DNA of 64,000 nucleotides from Absidia repens (lineage: Eukaryota > Mucoromycota > Mucoromycetes > Mucorales > Cunninghamellaceae), in NCBI GenBank assembly GCA_002105175.1, contig MCGE01000046.1:217648-281647 (forward strand), given 5' to 3'. Every line of letters starts with the position of its first letter. Within the stretch, counting starts at the first letter, position 1. A program made the position numbers and the translations under genes. Shown here in pieces: positions 38,504 to 51,311 of this stretch. The notes under the pieces are model-generated. The model saw only the letters and a program-made list of their open reading frames with translations, searched no databases and was not told where the DNA came from.

Positions 38504-38825
38504 CAAGCTATGGACAGAGTGACACTAAGCTAAGCTAATGGAGACTCTAATACGGTGGTTGTAGAACTTAGATCCAAAATGAAAGGGATTCCCCATGCAT
38601 CTTGTAATCCCTGATCTAAAAACCCTTCTAAACTAGTCCTGACACTAATCTAAGATCACTATGACCTAAAAAATAAAAAACGCTGGATGGTGAAGAAAAG
38701 AAAAAGAAAATGAAAAGAAAGAAGGAAGAAAAAAAAATTGAGAGTAAATAAAAATTTCACGTGGGCGGGACTCGAAATATTTTCTGTGAGCTCGAATAGA
38801 CCACCCACTCAACAGGGTATCAATA
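38455..38825 (-). repeat. Dispersed repeat family, copy 5 (near full length)
   Basis: On the minus strand: head TGTTGAGTGGGTGG, then TTTCGAGTCCCGCCCACGTG, ATTTTTATTTACTC, C/T tract, GATCTTAGATTAGTGTCAGG, GACTAGTTTAGAAGGG, core CATGGGGAATCCCTTTCATT, CATTAGCTTAG, (TA)n, then AATAAA and TTTTTTACCTGCTTTAATG. The head resembles tRNA A-box and B-box sequences (see findings). It aligns end to end with copy 1. Confidence 0.75.
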
Positions 38826-40896
38826 TTAATAAAATTAAATGGTTCAGGTCATAGCTACCATAAGAATGTTGATGAAAACAAGAATACTAGTTGAAATCAC
38901 ATATTGGAAATATCATAACATACGTAATGGAACCTTAAAGAACATTTTATAAATAGACAGAATCTAACCTTTTCTTGTAATCAAAGATAAACTAAGAGAA
39001 AAATAACATGCTCTAAAAGGCGGGATATTTGTAATAACACAATAACAATAGCTGCTCTTCTAAATAACGGGATGGTCAGCACATAATAAAACCATATCAC
39101 AAATCTCGTTTATTTTCTCATTTTATTTTGATTTATAACCTCTCCCGAACTGCAGTTCTGATGTTTTCAATACCCTTTTTCATTTCAGTAAAAAACAAAA
39201 CATGATAAAATTCCGGATCGTCGTTATATTGATATACATAACTTGGATACACGTATTATATAAGGATATTACCTACAAGAATGATGCAATTCGTCTTCCT
39301 ATGGATCGTTGTTGTGGGACTGCTGTATCATATTACCTGATTTCCATTTTTTATTGTCATGTAGACGCAACATCCTTGGCAGTTAGTTTCTGTGGAATAC
39401 ATATTTTATTTTTATTTTTTTATGGTTTTGTTGAGATGCGCCTTATTTAGGTAAAGATATAAACTATGACAACTAACGCAAAGCTATGTAAGATAATAAA
39501 TGCTCTGTCACAAATCTATGATACATATAAAATGAGACTGAAGTAATGGTGATACTAAATCACGAGTTCAAAATGGCAGAGTTTCCAATGTATATTTGTA
39601 ATGCTGTTTTTAAAAATGTTTCAGTCAGAGTATAACATTTGTTTAAGACGACCTTTACTTCATGAATCTTTCAATAAAGATGATGTAAAGGAAATTATTT
39701 GAGTCGGAGAATGTATACTTGGTTGTCATATCAGGATATGTGGACAGGAGCCCAAGTTTTGCCATGATTTTGTGGTAAAATAGGTAGATGCAGTTTTTGT
39801 ACTAACTGGGATCGAATTATGATACCCAGGATTTTTTAAAATGAAATTGAAAAATTCTTTTCTGTCCGATCATCTGTGTACCTGATTCTGACATCGATTT
39901 TACAACTGAAATCTGGAGAACCAGCAGAAACCAATAAATCGCTCCTGTTATACGATTGACGGTAGAAAAAAAAAAAAAAGAAAAAACTTTGACTGGAAAA
40001 CGATCCTTTTTCTTACTATTGCTCTAATTTTTTAGATTTTTCTAAGAGCAGGAGTTAACCCTTCACGCCAAAGCAATCATCCCAATGTCTCGGTTTCGAT
40101 CAGGCGCAAATACAGTAATCCATCCGCATTGGCACATGAGCTCCAATAGAACACTAAGGCACTTATATTAAATTATCATATTGTATCATAGCAGAGCTGT
40201 CTACTTTTACTCTAACACTTTTGATTGGAACTTGATATCATGATGAGGGTGATCAGTTTCCTTTTGTAGTAAGTACTCATCAATGAACCCGTTTAATATG
40301 CGGACATTTAAGCAATCCATACATCCGTGCCCTGCTGCTTGCTTTGTTCGGAATAATTTTCTTATTTATTATAATATGTACCGGACTGTAATATCCATGA
40401 CATATTTATACTGTAAATACTGATGACATGGGAATTCAATCCAGTATATTGTACGGATTTACAACATGTAAATCTATTTGAAAGCAAAGCGTGAAATGAA
40501 ATATATGGTGTAGGTGACAAAAGGGACGATCATCGTACTATCATATACAGGAAGTACAATACTGTCACTGCTAGTACATATTGATTTCATGATTTCTGCA
40601 GGTCGAACTTAATCTAGTACCGAAAAGGAAAAAAAGATAAACGAACGGGGTTTTAAGAGAGTATTACCCCTCTTGTGTCGCGGTTGTCAATTGTTATATT
40701 TATTGAGCGGTTGGCGTTGCCTTTCTTTTTTTCTTTCTTTCACTTTTTTTACATTCCTTACTTTTAGTTACTCCTCCTTTCCCTCTATTTAACTTTATTA
40801 TTATTGTTATTTCCTTTCCTTCACCTCCTCCTACTCTTCTTACACACCGTCCCATTCATCTTCTCCTCTCATTTTTTTTTCACTACCCTTTTCACT
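38826..40896. other. Gene-poor AT-rich region
   Basis: No gene supported. An 82-codon ATG frame at 39202-39450 is hydrophobic and AT-driven. The last 200 bp are T/C-rich, promoter-like leader DNA for the next gene. Confidence 0.4.
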
Positions 40897-42456
40897 ATGA
40901 AAGTACAAACTTTGGTTCTTGGCGATTATGGTGCTACCTCCACTTTTCGCTTGTATCGCTTTCCTATGCCGGCATCACCACCATTGACCTCCTCTTCCTC
41001 TTCCTCAACCTCACCATCGACATTAGGCATCAAACAGGATCATGCAGCAGTTTACTATTATTGTTTGGAAGACCTCGAACGCCTCTCCATACTCTCACCA
41101 ACCTCTTCCCTTCGGCATATCAACACGTTCCAATTATATCGCGATTGTCCTAGCGCTTTTTGCAAGAATGCGAATAATGGTTACACTTACGCTAACACTC
41201 AAGTCTTATATGATCTGGCAATTTTGTTTAAGTCTTCACTCCTGACGGATCTTTGTCAACTCACCGAATATACACCTCTCGACGAACAGTATTCCATTTT
41301 GCAACGCATTCCTAAACTTGACACTCGAAAACTCTTACATCAGCAAAAGCAGCAGTCTGTGTCATTATTGTCATCCATTGGTAATAATATTCATATGCAT
41401 CTGGTTGAACAAGTGTTAAATCCTGTGCGACTCGACGGCCAAGAATGGTTTTTACAACCGTGGATTCAACAGCAACAATGCCAACAAAGCAAGCCTCTGA
41501 TCATTCGACTTTCACCTCCTCAAGAAGACCATCAGCCTGAATCTGACGTACCCAGTACCAGCACGGACGATGTGATTCATACGAAGTAAGTACCAAAAAA
41601 ATTGACAGAGAAGAACATCAATTGAAACCATATATTCTAATGATTTTGTTGTGATGGTAGGACAGAGCAATCATCCTTATTGTTACAACGCCGGTTAGCA
41701 CCCAAACTTGGGCATCATGCACCCCATTTATCTATTAATACACCTGTCTACAAGGATCACCATCTCCATTCAATCAGATCGGCGCCATTGCGAAAATCCA
41801 TATCCAAACAACAAATCAACAAACGTCTTCAAGCTGCTGCTGCTGCTGCTGCCGCCATTACATCAACCAGAAATTCTCATTATTCATCTGCCTCACAAGC
41901 AGTACCACCACCAACTTCTCGTTTCCACAAATCAGTCATGGTGTCCCCTCCTTCGCGTACTAGTGGTCATCATCACCGCTATCCACCATCTTCACCCTCC
42001 ATCCCATCGTCGGTAATGGCAGCAACAACGAAGAAACAACAATTTTTACAACCATTTGAACATTTATTTGCCACACTAGAACATACCCGAGGACAAAAAA
42101 CAAAACTAGATGACACCATTCGCCAGTCGTCGGCATTGATGAGCAAAATACAGCAACAGTCATCTCCCAACAAGGTTGCCGACAAAGTTATGGACTTAAT
42201 GGAAGCCTGGATGTCACCCTATTTGGCTCAAATGCAACATTGTATAGATCGTCTCGAAATATTGGAAGAAAAAGTGAATGCTGGAACGAATTGCGCTGCT
42301 CAGCAAAAAGCACTCCCATCTTCGAAAACGACCATGACCACCACAAGATCGATGACACCAAACGATGATGCTAGAAAAGCGGAACTTTTGGTTTTGATGC
42401 GCCGATTGGATCATTTGGAACGAACGATGGATGCCGCTGGACGATCAGCAAAATGA
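40897..42456 (+). CDS. Hypothetical protein with C-terminal coiled coil (494 aa)
   Basis: Exon 1 40897-41585, intron 41586-41660 (GTAAGT...GTAG), exon 2 41661-42456; 495 codons. The ATG at 40897 is chosen because the upstream in-frame part is pyrimidine-rich and has no ATG. The N-terminal 220 residues look folded: MKVQTLVLGDYGATSTFRLY, CLEDLERLSILSP, LYRDCPSAFCKNANNGYTYA, YDLAILFKSSLLTDLCQLTE, VEQVLNPVRLDGQEWFLQPW. The middle is Ser/His-rich with an Ala8 tract. The C-terminal 110 residues are helical: HLFATLEHTRGQKTKLDDTI, KVADKVMDLMEAWMSPYLAQ, LLVLMRRLDHLERTMDAA. No family is recognised. AATAAA at 42716. Confidence 0.8.
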
Positions 42457-43132
42457 ACCTCGCCTTTCATCATGTATAGATAGATAGATAGATTGATATA
42501 TATATATATATAAATATATTTATTAGTTAGCTGTTTTGTATTTTATTTTTATCATTGTTCTTCTCCTTCTTCCTCCTTTATATACCCCTCACCTACACGT
42601 TTTTTTTACACCTCTACTTTATACTATTCACTAAAATTTAATTAATAATTTCTTTTTTATATCCTTTATATCCTTTCCCCCCTTTTTTTTTATCTCCATT
42701 ACTGAAATACAGTTCAATAAAACTCTTTACTATACTATCTACATATGTTATTGTTATTGTTGTTGTTTAGTTTGACTTGATAGGGTTGGGGTTTTCGGTA
42801 CTTATAATATTCAGTAGTTGATAATGGTATTTTTGAAGGCACATATCAAAGGCAGACATTCACAGACAACAAAAGTAAAAGAAAAAAATGGCACATAATG
42901 ATATACACAAGTTGATCGTTTGATTGATATTTATTGTATTATAATATATAGATGAAAAAAAAAAAAGAATGGACGAAAGACTAAGGGTAAATGTATAAAC
43001 ACGGGGTGGGTAAACAATAATTCCAGCTAAAAAGTCAAAATGTAGGGTAATGTAATATACTAGAAGGGATACGTAAACTATTTTTCATTGGAAGTATGTG
43101 ATGTATTGTGTGCATTCCGCGCCATTTCCCGT
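42457..43132. other. Convergent intergenic region
   Basis: 3' flanks of two convergent genes: GATA repeats and (TA)n at 42477-42512, an AATAAA at 42716 for the left gene, A run at 42955-42967. Nothing else. Confidence 0.5.
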
Positions 43133-44540
43133 TTAAAACCAGGATGAATCCTCTTGTTCCTACAAGATACCAAAAAAAAAAAAGAAAAAAAAATCCCATC
43201 TTTAGTTTCTATCATCATACATATGCTAATTTTCTCTCTTGGTCCCCCCCTCCATGTTTCCCAGTAAATTTATTTACCTCGTACTCTTCTTGAGCTTCAT
43301 CTTGTTGCTCTATCAGTTTCACGTTAAGTACAAAGAAAAAAAAAAAAAGAAGGGTGAGTATATGAGGCCAAACGCTACTACTAATTTTCGCCCGATCCGC
43401 TTTTTACCTTGTTCACGATCGTGTGCGGCTTGCTGAGCATCAAGGCGAGCTTGCTCCTCATCTAAACGACGTTGACTATCATCCAAACCAGATTGACTCT
43501 GATCATATCCACCATCATAGCCACCGCCATAGCCACCACCGCCATAATAATCATTAGAAGGTGGGGCACCGCCACCGTATTGATTCATCTGGTTGATTTC
43601 TTGTTCTTGACGTCGGTTTTCTTGTTCCAAAGCATCCAAACGGGCTTGTTGAGCATCTTCACGTTCTTCATGTTCGTTGTATTCGTGAATACCGTACGCC
43701 AACGCACCACCAGCGGCAAGACCTGCAAGAGCACCGCCAGCCATCTTCATACCATTGGACATACCGGGCTTGTTACCGGGACGTTGAGGGGTAGGAGGGG
43801 TTGGATAGCTTTGTTGTTGAGGAGGAGGGGGATGGGCACCGCCGCCAAAAGCTCCACGTTCACCACCGCCGCCGCCGGGTTGCTGAGTGGGAGGAGGTGG
43901 GTAAGCTGATGGTTGGCCATAGCCGCCAGGTTGTTGTTGTTGTTGTTGAGGATAACCGCCACCATATGTGCCACGTTCACCACCGCCAGGTTGTTGAGTG
44001 GGAGGAGATGGGTAGCTTTGGTTATTGTAACCTTGCTGAGGAGGGTAACCTTGTTGGGGGGGATAGCCAGATTGCTGTGGGGGAGGGTAGCCTTGTTGAG
44101 GAGGATAGCCTGGTTGTTGCTGAGGAGGATATCCTTGCTGAGGAGGATAGCCGGGTTGTTGTTGGGGAGGGTAGCCTTGTTGAGGGGGATATCCTGGTTG
44201 CTGTTGCTGTTGCTGTTGAGGGTAGTTTCCATAGGCAGGAGGGGGAGGAGGGTATTGGCTCTTTTGACGAGGGTCTTCCCAGGTAGTAGTTTGGGTTGCA
44301 TGGTTGATGAAGTAACTACATATAGAAAAAACATTGTTAATTTCTGGCTATACGTGCCGCAATCCATTTTTACCACATAGAACCCTAAACTTACTATCTT
44401 CCATCTGGTGCCTGACGAGCTTCCCAGCCTATTAAAAAAGAAGTGAGCCGCGACAAGTTGATAATATACATAAAAAAAAAAAAGAAAAAAAAAAAAAACC
44501 AGCCAAATTACAACTTACCTTGAGGTAAAGGTTCGGACAT
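43133..44540 (-). CDS. WW-domain protein with XYPP repeats and glycine zipper (340 aa)
   Basis: Exons on the minus strand: 44519-44540, 44395-44428, 43408-44315, 43278-43309, 43133-43159; 341 codons in frame. A single WW domain at residues 4-33 is assembled from three exons: [20 protein letters not shown] then [11 protein letters not shown], with both Trp and the final Pro. Then about 15 repeats of the [16 protein letters not shown] type, as in annexin/synexin and rhodopsin tails, and GGGERG blocks. A glycine-zipper-like segment [20 protein letters not shown] follows at about 208-228, then an acidic/Gln coiled region ([39 protein letters not shown]) and the ending EDSSWF. WW domains bind PPxY; the protein's own tail offers Pro/Tyr motifs. 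A stress-related or membrane-associated scaffold is a guess. Confidence 0.85.
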
Positions 44541-44743
44541 GGTTGTATAAAATAGATTGAATTGAGAAATGGGAAAAGAAAAAGAAAAGAATAAAAAAAA
44601 ACACGTCCAGATACAAATATAACCCAAAATTATTCAGTCAAAACCCCGGTGAAAATACGTAGACGGTGACACAAATAATCATAAAAAAAAGGGATTTATT
44701 AGGATTATGGATAAAAGGAAACTAATCTGATGCTATAAGGTTT
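44541..44743. promoter_or_regulatory. Short spacer: promoter of WW gene, 3' flank of myosin
   Basis: Only 203 bp separate the myosin stop from the WW gene ATG on the same strand, so the WW promoter must be compact or overlap the myosin 3' UTR. A-rich (44578-44600 and 44682-44690). Confidence 0.4.
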
Positions 44744-47700
44744 CTACAAGTTTTGTTCGCTTGACATCAACTCCAATAGTCTTTGCACATGAGGAAGATT
44801 CAGCTAAAATAAAACAAAACAAAAAAGCAGTTGTTAGTTGGCGTTCATTAGTTCAATTACTATCTTCTTCTTTTCCGTATTCCTTTTATAATTCCACGGT
44901 CTCCTTATTCTTATCGCCCCTATTTGGTTTTAGTCTAATTACCTTGCAATTCACATTTGCCAATGAGTGTCGATAAACGGACCTTAGTTCCGGTAATTCA
45001 AATATCGTATCGTCAGAGTTTTTTAATAGCAATTGCTTGTTTTCATGACTTGAGGCTTTACTTGATATCGACCTGAGAATTTCATGACTGATTGGTTCCT
45101 AAAACAATATAATAATAATAATAAAAAAAAATAGAAGGAAAAGCAGAAGATGAGAAAATTTGGACAAAACGGTAATTTGATCATAAAAAGTTCAGTCTCC
45201 GCAATGCAATCCATTTTTTTTACTTCGATAAAAATAGGTCTTTTTTCCTTACTTCGTATTCAGCAACATGGTAGTTTTGCATCAATTTTTGAATTTGAGT
45301 AGGCGATAAAGTCCAACACACGTCATGAATAATTTGTATATCATCCAAACTATTTTTCTTAAGTTGAAGGAGCTTGGTGGTTTGTGTCAAGTACTCCAAT
45401 TCCAAAATTGCATCTGCCATATTCCTTTTCTTGCACCAATCCTCTAGTTGCACCAAGTTGTATTGCACTTGCATAGCTACGTATCATCAATATGAATGAG
45501 AAATAAGTTTGTAAAAAATAAATAAATCATAATATACCTATGGTTGTACTCATCCTATCTTTTCCCCCATTCTTACCTCGTTTCCAGGAATTGTAATTGC
45601 GTCGTCCAATAATATCATTGAAGCAAGTAACCCCAATGTATTTCATCATTTCATTGACAACTTGTTCCTTGGTAGAAGTTTCCAACTGATAATGGTCAAG
45701 CAATAATATCACATGGTCAGCGTATTGAATCAAGTCTTCCATTGTAAACGCTGCTTGATTACTAAACATCCGTCCGCCATCTGTTGCCAAGAATCCAGGG
45801 AGAGACTGACCTTCAATCACAGCAGGCACCGCCACCTGTTTCAGCTTAATATGGATACCTTTCATTACATGTCCAAAAAGATCAACTTGCAATCGCTGTA
45901 ATTCATACTTGACTTTGTTAATCACTTGGTCTACAGCATGCTGATGAGTCGAGGTCTTGAAAGGTTCCGCAATGCATACCAAAGACAGTAGTTCATTGGC
46001 ATTAGTCAACCAATAAAGATAAAGAGCCAAAGCATCATCACCCGATTGTTCCTAATTAAAAAAAAAAAAAGTCAGATTTCACCCATACAGACCCATACCT
46101 TTCCTGTCTCTGTTTTTTTTTCCGGAAAGGGACGACTTTTCACTTACTTCACAATGTTTCCGAATCACGTCAATGGTCGAGAAAATAAATTGTTCAGATT
46201 CCGCCAGATTGCCTAGTTTCCACATGAGGGCAAGACATGTATCAATAAGATGAGCAGCGAAGTGGATATTGTTGATATTAGCTTGATCGTTGGTATCGCT
46301 AATAGAAGATTGTTCACTGTCGTTTGTGTTTTCATCCCCATTATCATCGGTAGGCCCCTTCTTCGCACGTGTAATAGGATCAGCAATCGACAATCGGATA
46401 AGAGATTCGTAGATTTCCTTGTGTAAAGTTTGTTCATCTAGTAATAATGAGTGCAATTCTTGAGTAACTTGGGTATCAATGTCGAAGTTGTTATTGTGGT
46501 TACTGCCGTTTCTATCTTCTGTTGATGGAGAGCTGTCTGGTGATAAATCGGGGATAGATTGCTGCTTGATGGTTCGGTGGGGTTGTCTGTTCAATGTGTG
46601 AGAGAGTTGGCTCTTGAGTGCAGCGATTTGAGATTTGAGTGCTGTGACATTTGGAATATCCGAGAGTGATTGCACTGCTTTCTGAGATGTGTCGCGCAGA
46701 TTTGTCATTTCGTTCTTTTGTTTGGTCAATTCATCCCTGAGTCGTTCAATTTCCTTGTCTTGGTGCTTGATTTTGCTGAGAGATGTCGCATATTCTTTTT
46801 CCAAACCTTGACGTTCATTGTGCCATTGTTGCCATTTGCCAGTGGTTGCTACGTCTTGGTCTGTTCCCCTCGATAATGGTTCCAGCTGACTTGAGCGTCG
46901 GTCCAATTGATCGTAACGACTGATCCAATTACGCACTTGCGCTTCCAATTCCGTTGCCTTCACCTTGAGTTGACCTTTTTCTTCCTTTTGGCGTGTCAAA
47001 CTGTCCATCAATTCCACCACCCTGGTTTCCAGTTTGTAAGATACTTCCTTGAAGTGGGACACTGATCTTGCTTCCGCCTTGATCACCACCAGCTGTTTGC
47101 GTGCCTGACGTCGTCGAATGCAAGACTGGATACGAATAATGAATTGCCGTTTCCTTTGACAGAGTTGACGAACCATCCACCCACGGACAAGACGCTGAAT
47201 TTGAGTTGCGGCGCGATGCTGTCGGACGATTTCGAATTGCTTTTTCGCCACCATTGAGCGGGCCACCGATTGGAGTTTGATGATAAATGCCCGACGTTCC
47301 AGGAATGCTTTACGGACCACATGCATCCTCCAATAAGACTGGATCACCGTTGCTGCTTTGGTCTTGCGTAAATGTTGCATGTTTGCTTGGCCATATTTTT
47401 TCCTTGCCACCTGTTGCAATTTGAGAATAAATGCCTGTATTTTCTTGTATCGTTGGCGAGCGAGGTACATGCGAACGTTCTTTTGGATTACGATGGCTAC
47501 TTCCGTCCACCGATCGGTTCGCAGCTTTTCCATGTAAGCTAACTATAGAACGATCATCCAATAACAGAACACAAATATTAGAATCAAGAATTTTTTCCAT
47601 CCCATCCTTCTCTTTTCAGTAAATTACCTGACCAGCACGGAAAAAGATTTTCGTCAGCCCAATTTGATAACGGTCATCACCAGTAACATGTGTATCCAAA

Positions 47701-50682
47701 ATAGCACTACAAAGCTTTCGTTCATCGACCTTTTCCTTGGGGCGACATTGATCAGCAGGCACCAAGACATGGTATCGTTCAACAAAATCATTAAAAGTCC
47801 ACCGAGTAGGATAACCGGAGCAACTAATACGGATGGTTTCTAGTACACCACATGCACGAAGTTGAGCCAGCACCATATTAGGTTCGAATTCCCAGGCAGC
47901 CTTCGCCTCGTTGGGTTTGATACAGCGAATATAATGCACATTAGTTTGGCCAATTGTGTCCATCAAGTTGATCAATGAAAGCTATTTTATACAATAAATA
48001 AATTGTTGATTAATTTGATGTATATAATTAAAAGAATACCAATGCATTTATATACACTTACCTTGAAAATAGAGCCAAGGGTTGGTTTCTTCATCAAGCT
48101 GAGTCGCTTTGGACTATTGGTCTATAAGAAGAATGAGTGATAATGAGCGAGTTGAATATGATGAGTGCAAAATTTTTTTTTTCAAAGTTATATTTTCTTA
48201 CGGGAGATTCGGATCCGCTGTTGCTGTTATTGTTTTCTTGAATGATATCAACCAAGAAATTGAAATCGGCACCATGAAGTAAAGCCAGCTGCTCGTCAGG
48301 TACAGTCTCTTTGTTTTTGTCCATAAATCCATCGGCTTCGTATTGTACATCGTGTGCATAGTGGGCCACAGTGAAGGAGTTGTTGGAGAAACGCGGCTTT
48401 TTGAAGTAGTCCTGGTAGGGTGCCGCTGCAAATGTTTGGTAAAGCTTGCTGCAAAAGGCTTGATCAGTCCCAGATGGCAGTCGAGATTCCTAGCGTTGGC
48501 ATAAAATAATAGCAATACAAAGTAAATACAATAGCACCAAATAGATATACTTTTATACTGACTGACCTCATCCAAAAGTGACAAAATACCCATTTTCGCC
48601 TCAATCATTTCAATACATTTTTGATTGTCACTAAAATCAATAAACTTCCAGTCAATTTCTTCACGGACGTATTCTTCTTGTTCCAGTTTGAAGACATGTT
48701 GATTGAACTATATAATATAATAAAAATAAAGTGTTAATCTTTTTTTTTTTTTTTTTTTTTTTTGTGTCTCACCTGCTGTTGAAGTTTTTCATTGGCGTAA
48801 TTAATACAGAATTGTTCAAAGGAGTTTTTCTTGAAGTGTTCGAAGCCGTAGATATCCAGGACACCAATGAAGGTAGCCACACTTTCAGGGGAAGAGCTTG
48901 AGAGAGTATCATTGACAATATTCACCAACCAATCAAACAGAGTAGAATAGATATGCTTCGCTACGGAATCCCGGACGACTTGAGCTTGGGTAGGACTGAG
49001 ATTGGTAACAATCTTTTCGGATCGAGTGGTGATTTGTCGTCGCACAATCCATTTCCTAAATTCAGAGGTCTTGATGCCTAGTAGTTTAGTTGCCAAGAGT
49101 AAACTAGGATCGTCTTCAGAAATCATCGCATCCCCACGCCCACCAATGTCGATGTTGCCCATATGTAAAAGTGCCGCCAAAAGTTGGAAAAGTTGAGTTT
49201 GTGTTTCCTTTGTAATACCAACCTTTTCCAATGATTGCTGTGTCAAATCGAATTCCTCAGCGTCGTCGATGCCAGGAATTGTGCCTGTGCCGCTTTGATT
49301 GAGATAGTGATAGTCGGTCCAGCTCTTTAATCCAAGGTTTTCCCGGTCCTTAGCCTGAATGCCTGAGCAAAGCTAGATATTACAAAAAAAGGTTGAAGAG
49401 TTAGTAATAGAAAAGCAGGAATACTACAAATCTTACTTGGTAGAAGATATGGTAATTTCGTTCAGTTTCAGGCTGGTAAATCAGACGAGATCGTTCCAAT
49501 AAGTATGTCTTGATTTTGGCACCAACAATGTTACACCGCTTGTCAAATTGAATCTGTAACAATAATAAAACAAAGTCAATACGACATTTATGTGTACGCG
49601 ATAGGCGATAGGCGATAGGCTAATAGCTTACTTCAATGTATTTCCCAAATCTTGAACTGTTGTCGTTTCTTGTAGTTTTGGCATTCCCAAAGGCTTCCAT
49701 AATTGGATTCGTGGCTATCAAAAGATATCAATCATGTTCTGTTAGTTATGCTATTCATCAGTTTCCATCTTATATATATATATATAACCTACCAAGGATC
49801 TGTTCTTCCACTTCAGTCATTCCTTGATTATTTTTTGCCAATTTCCCAGTTGCTTCTTTATCATCTGCAGTTGCAAAGTAACGCATGATATATTTGGCAC
49901 TAACAGTTTTCCCGGCACCACTGAAATCAATGAGGATAGTTAGTAATATGTTGACAACCATTATCTCCTCGCTCTCCCTCCGATTAAAAAATGTTACCTT
50001 TCACCGGACACAATGATGGTTTGATTTTGTTGTTGGCGAATCATACAGCGGTAGGCATCTTCAGCAATAGCAAATAAATGAGGATCCAAGTCACCACGAC
50101 GACTCCCAGAGTACTGTTGGATGATTTCGGGATCATAAAGCGACACGCGAGCAAATGGATTGGTAGCGATCAAGACAATACCAGAATACGTGTAGATAAT
50201 TTGCTGCTCGTATCTCGTGCGGATGGTATGTAAAACTAGATGATTTATATATAATAATAATGAGTCAATGTTGAAAAAATGTGGAAAGAAAAATATTGAA
50301 GTACTAATATTTTTACCTGATGGTTCGTTCAAATAGCTAAGGCTTGTTAGATCGTCTGTTGACTCGAGTTTGGTGGGGTTACGAAGGGGAGGTAAAGTTG
50401 ATCCATTGGTTTTTTCAAGATCCTTGTATGCTGCTTCAAAAATGTGTTCCTTTAAAACAAATTAATTAGCCTGAATTCGCTGCCATGACTATTTTATTTT
50501 TTTGTCACTTGTTACTGTACCTTTGTGCTGTCTTCATCATCCTGAAACACCAGGGTCACCTTGTCACCGATTTGTTTGGTTAAGCAGAAAGCAGATACCC
50601 ATCCTTCTTTTTCGTCTGCAAACCATACCTTTGTGTCTTTTGAATAGAGCTCAAGCTGTTGTGGAAGTGGAGGCGTTACCAT
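44744..50682 (-). CDS. Class V myosin heavy chain (about 1,550 aa, about 16 exons)
   Basis: Starts [20 protein letters not shown] with the N-terminal SH3-like domain (exon 1 50521-50682). The motor has [14 protein letters not shown], a P-loop SGESGAGKT split by an intron (49921-49997), switch [13 protein letters not shown], switch [23 protein letters not shown], and [10 protein letters not shown]. Six IQ motifs follow in the 47.0-47.5 kb exon ([17 protein letters not shown] through [15 protein letters not shown]), then coiled coil ([20 protein letters not shown]). The C-terminal dilute/cargo-binding domain ([59 protein letters not shown]) ends [11 protein letters not shown]. It drives actin-based transport of vesicles and organelles, as yeast Myo2/Myo4. 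Frame is kept at all junctions I examined; exon edges outside those given are approximate. Confidence 0.95.
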
Positions 50683-51095
50683 GTTTAGATATAGATGAAA
50701 GTATCTATTTCAAAAGAGTAGAGAAATTCAATTCGCTGTGTGTGTGTGTCTGTAGAAGAAACGAGAAAAGAGGACGAAGGAAAATGATATGAGATGTAAT
50801 ATTCAGAGAAGAATTCAAATGATAAGCAAAAAAAAGTAACCAAATAGTCAGAAACGAGATCTGAATAAAGGATATTTTTTTTTTAAAAAAAAAGAGGAGA
50901 AAGGAATAAAGGGGAAGAAAAGAGGTGCTCGAAATTATGGTTTCAAGAATTCACACCCCGCCTATTAAGGGAGTTGGGAGTTTGGTACAGCCTGACATAC
51001 TGCAATACTGTGAATTGATTCTGTATACAATGCCTGCATATATATTTTATTTACATTAGTATCATGTATCTTGATATACTATAAAAAAATTTAGA
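50683..51095. promoter_or_regulatory. Myosin upstream region
   Basis: Presumed myosin promoter: A/G-rich on the plus strand (50820-50935), a (GT)n stretch just upstream of the start (50738-50750). No specific site recognised. Confidence 0.4.
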
Positions 51096-51311
51096 TCATT
51101 CTTCTCGCTCTTCAATGATAGTCTCTAATTGGATATGCTGGTTCATATAGGGCAATCGTGGATTGGAGTAGTTTGTTCGGGAGCTTTGAGGTTTTGGGTT
51201 TTTCCAGCAGGGGCATGATTTAGGGTCATCACTGATGGGATGGACTTGCCAATACAAACTCGTAGCAGACTTTGGTAAGCCATAAGAAGTGATTTTTAAT
51301 GTATCCGTCAT
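51096..51311 (-). CDS. Small hypothetical ORF (71 aa)
   Basis: The ATG at 51311 begins MTDTLKITSYGLPKSATSLY, then WQVHPISDDPKSCPCWKNPK and the end ETIIEEREE. The composition is protein-like (three Trp/Cys-containing motifs, charged tail) in AT-rich DNA. The frame is open further upstream to 51362 but without ATG. It could be a stand-alone small protein or the last exon of a gene lying to the right, where I found no partner exon. Function unknown. Confidence 0.4.
   Translation of the reverse strand: MTDTLKITSYGLPKSATSLYWQVHPISDDPKSCPCWKNPKPQSSRTNYSNPRLPYMNQHIQLETIIEEREE

Noticed and set aside
39202..39450. 82-codon ATG frame
   Set aside because: AT-driven hydrophobic composition in a gene-poor region; no regulatory or family support.
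40804..40896. Signal-peptide-like hydrophobic extension of the 40897 gene
   Set aside because: In-frame but begins at TTG in a T/C-rich leader; no ATG before 40897.
43747..44380. Long overlapping frames on both strands
   Set aside because: Shadows of the XYPP-repeat exon of the WW protein; low complexity keeps all frames open.
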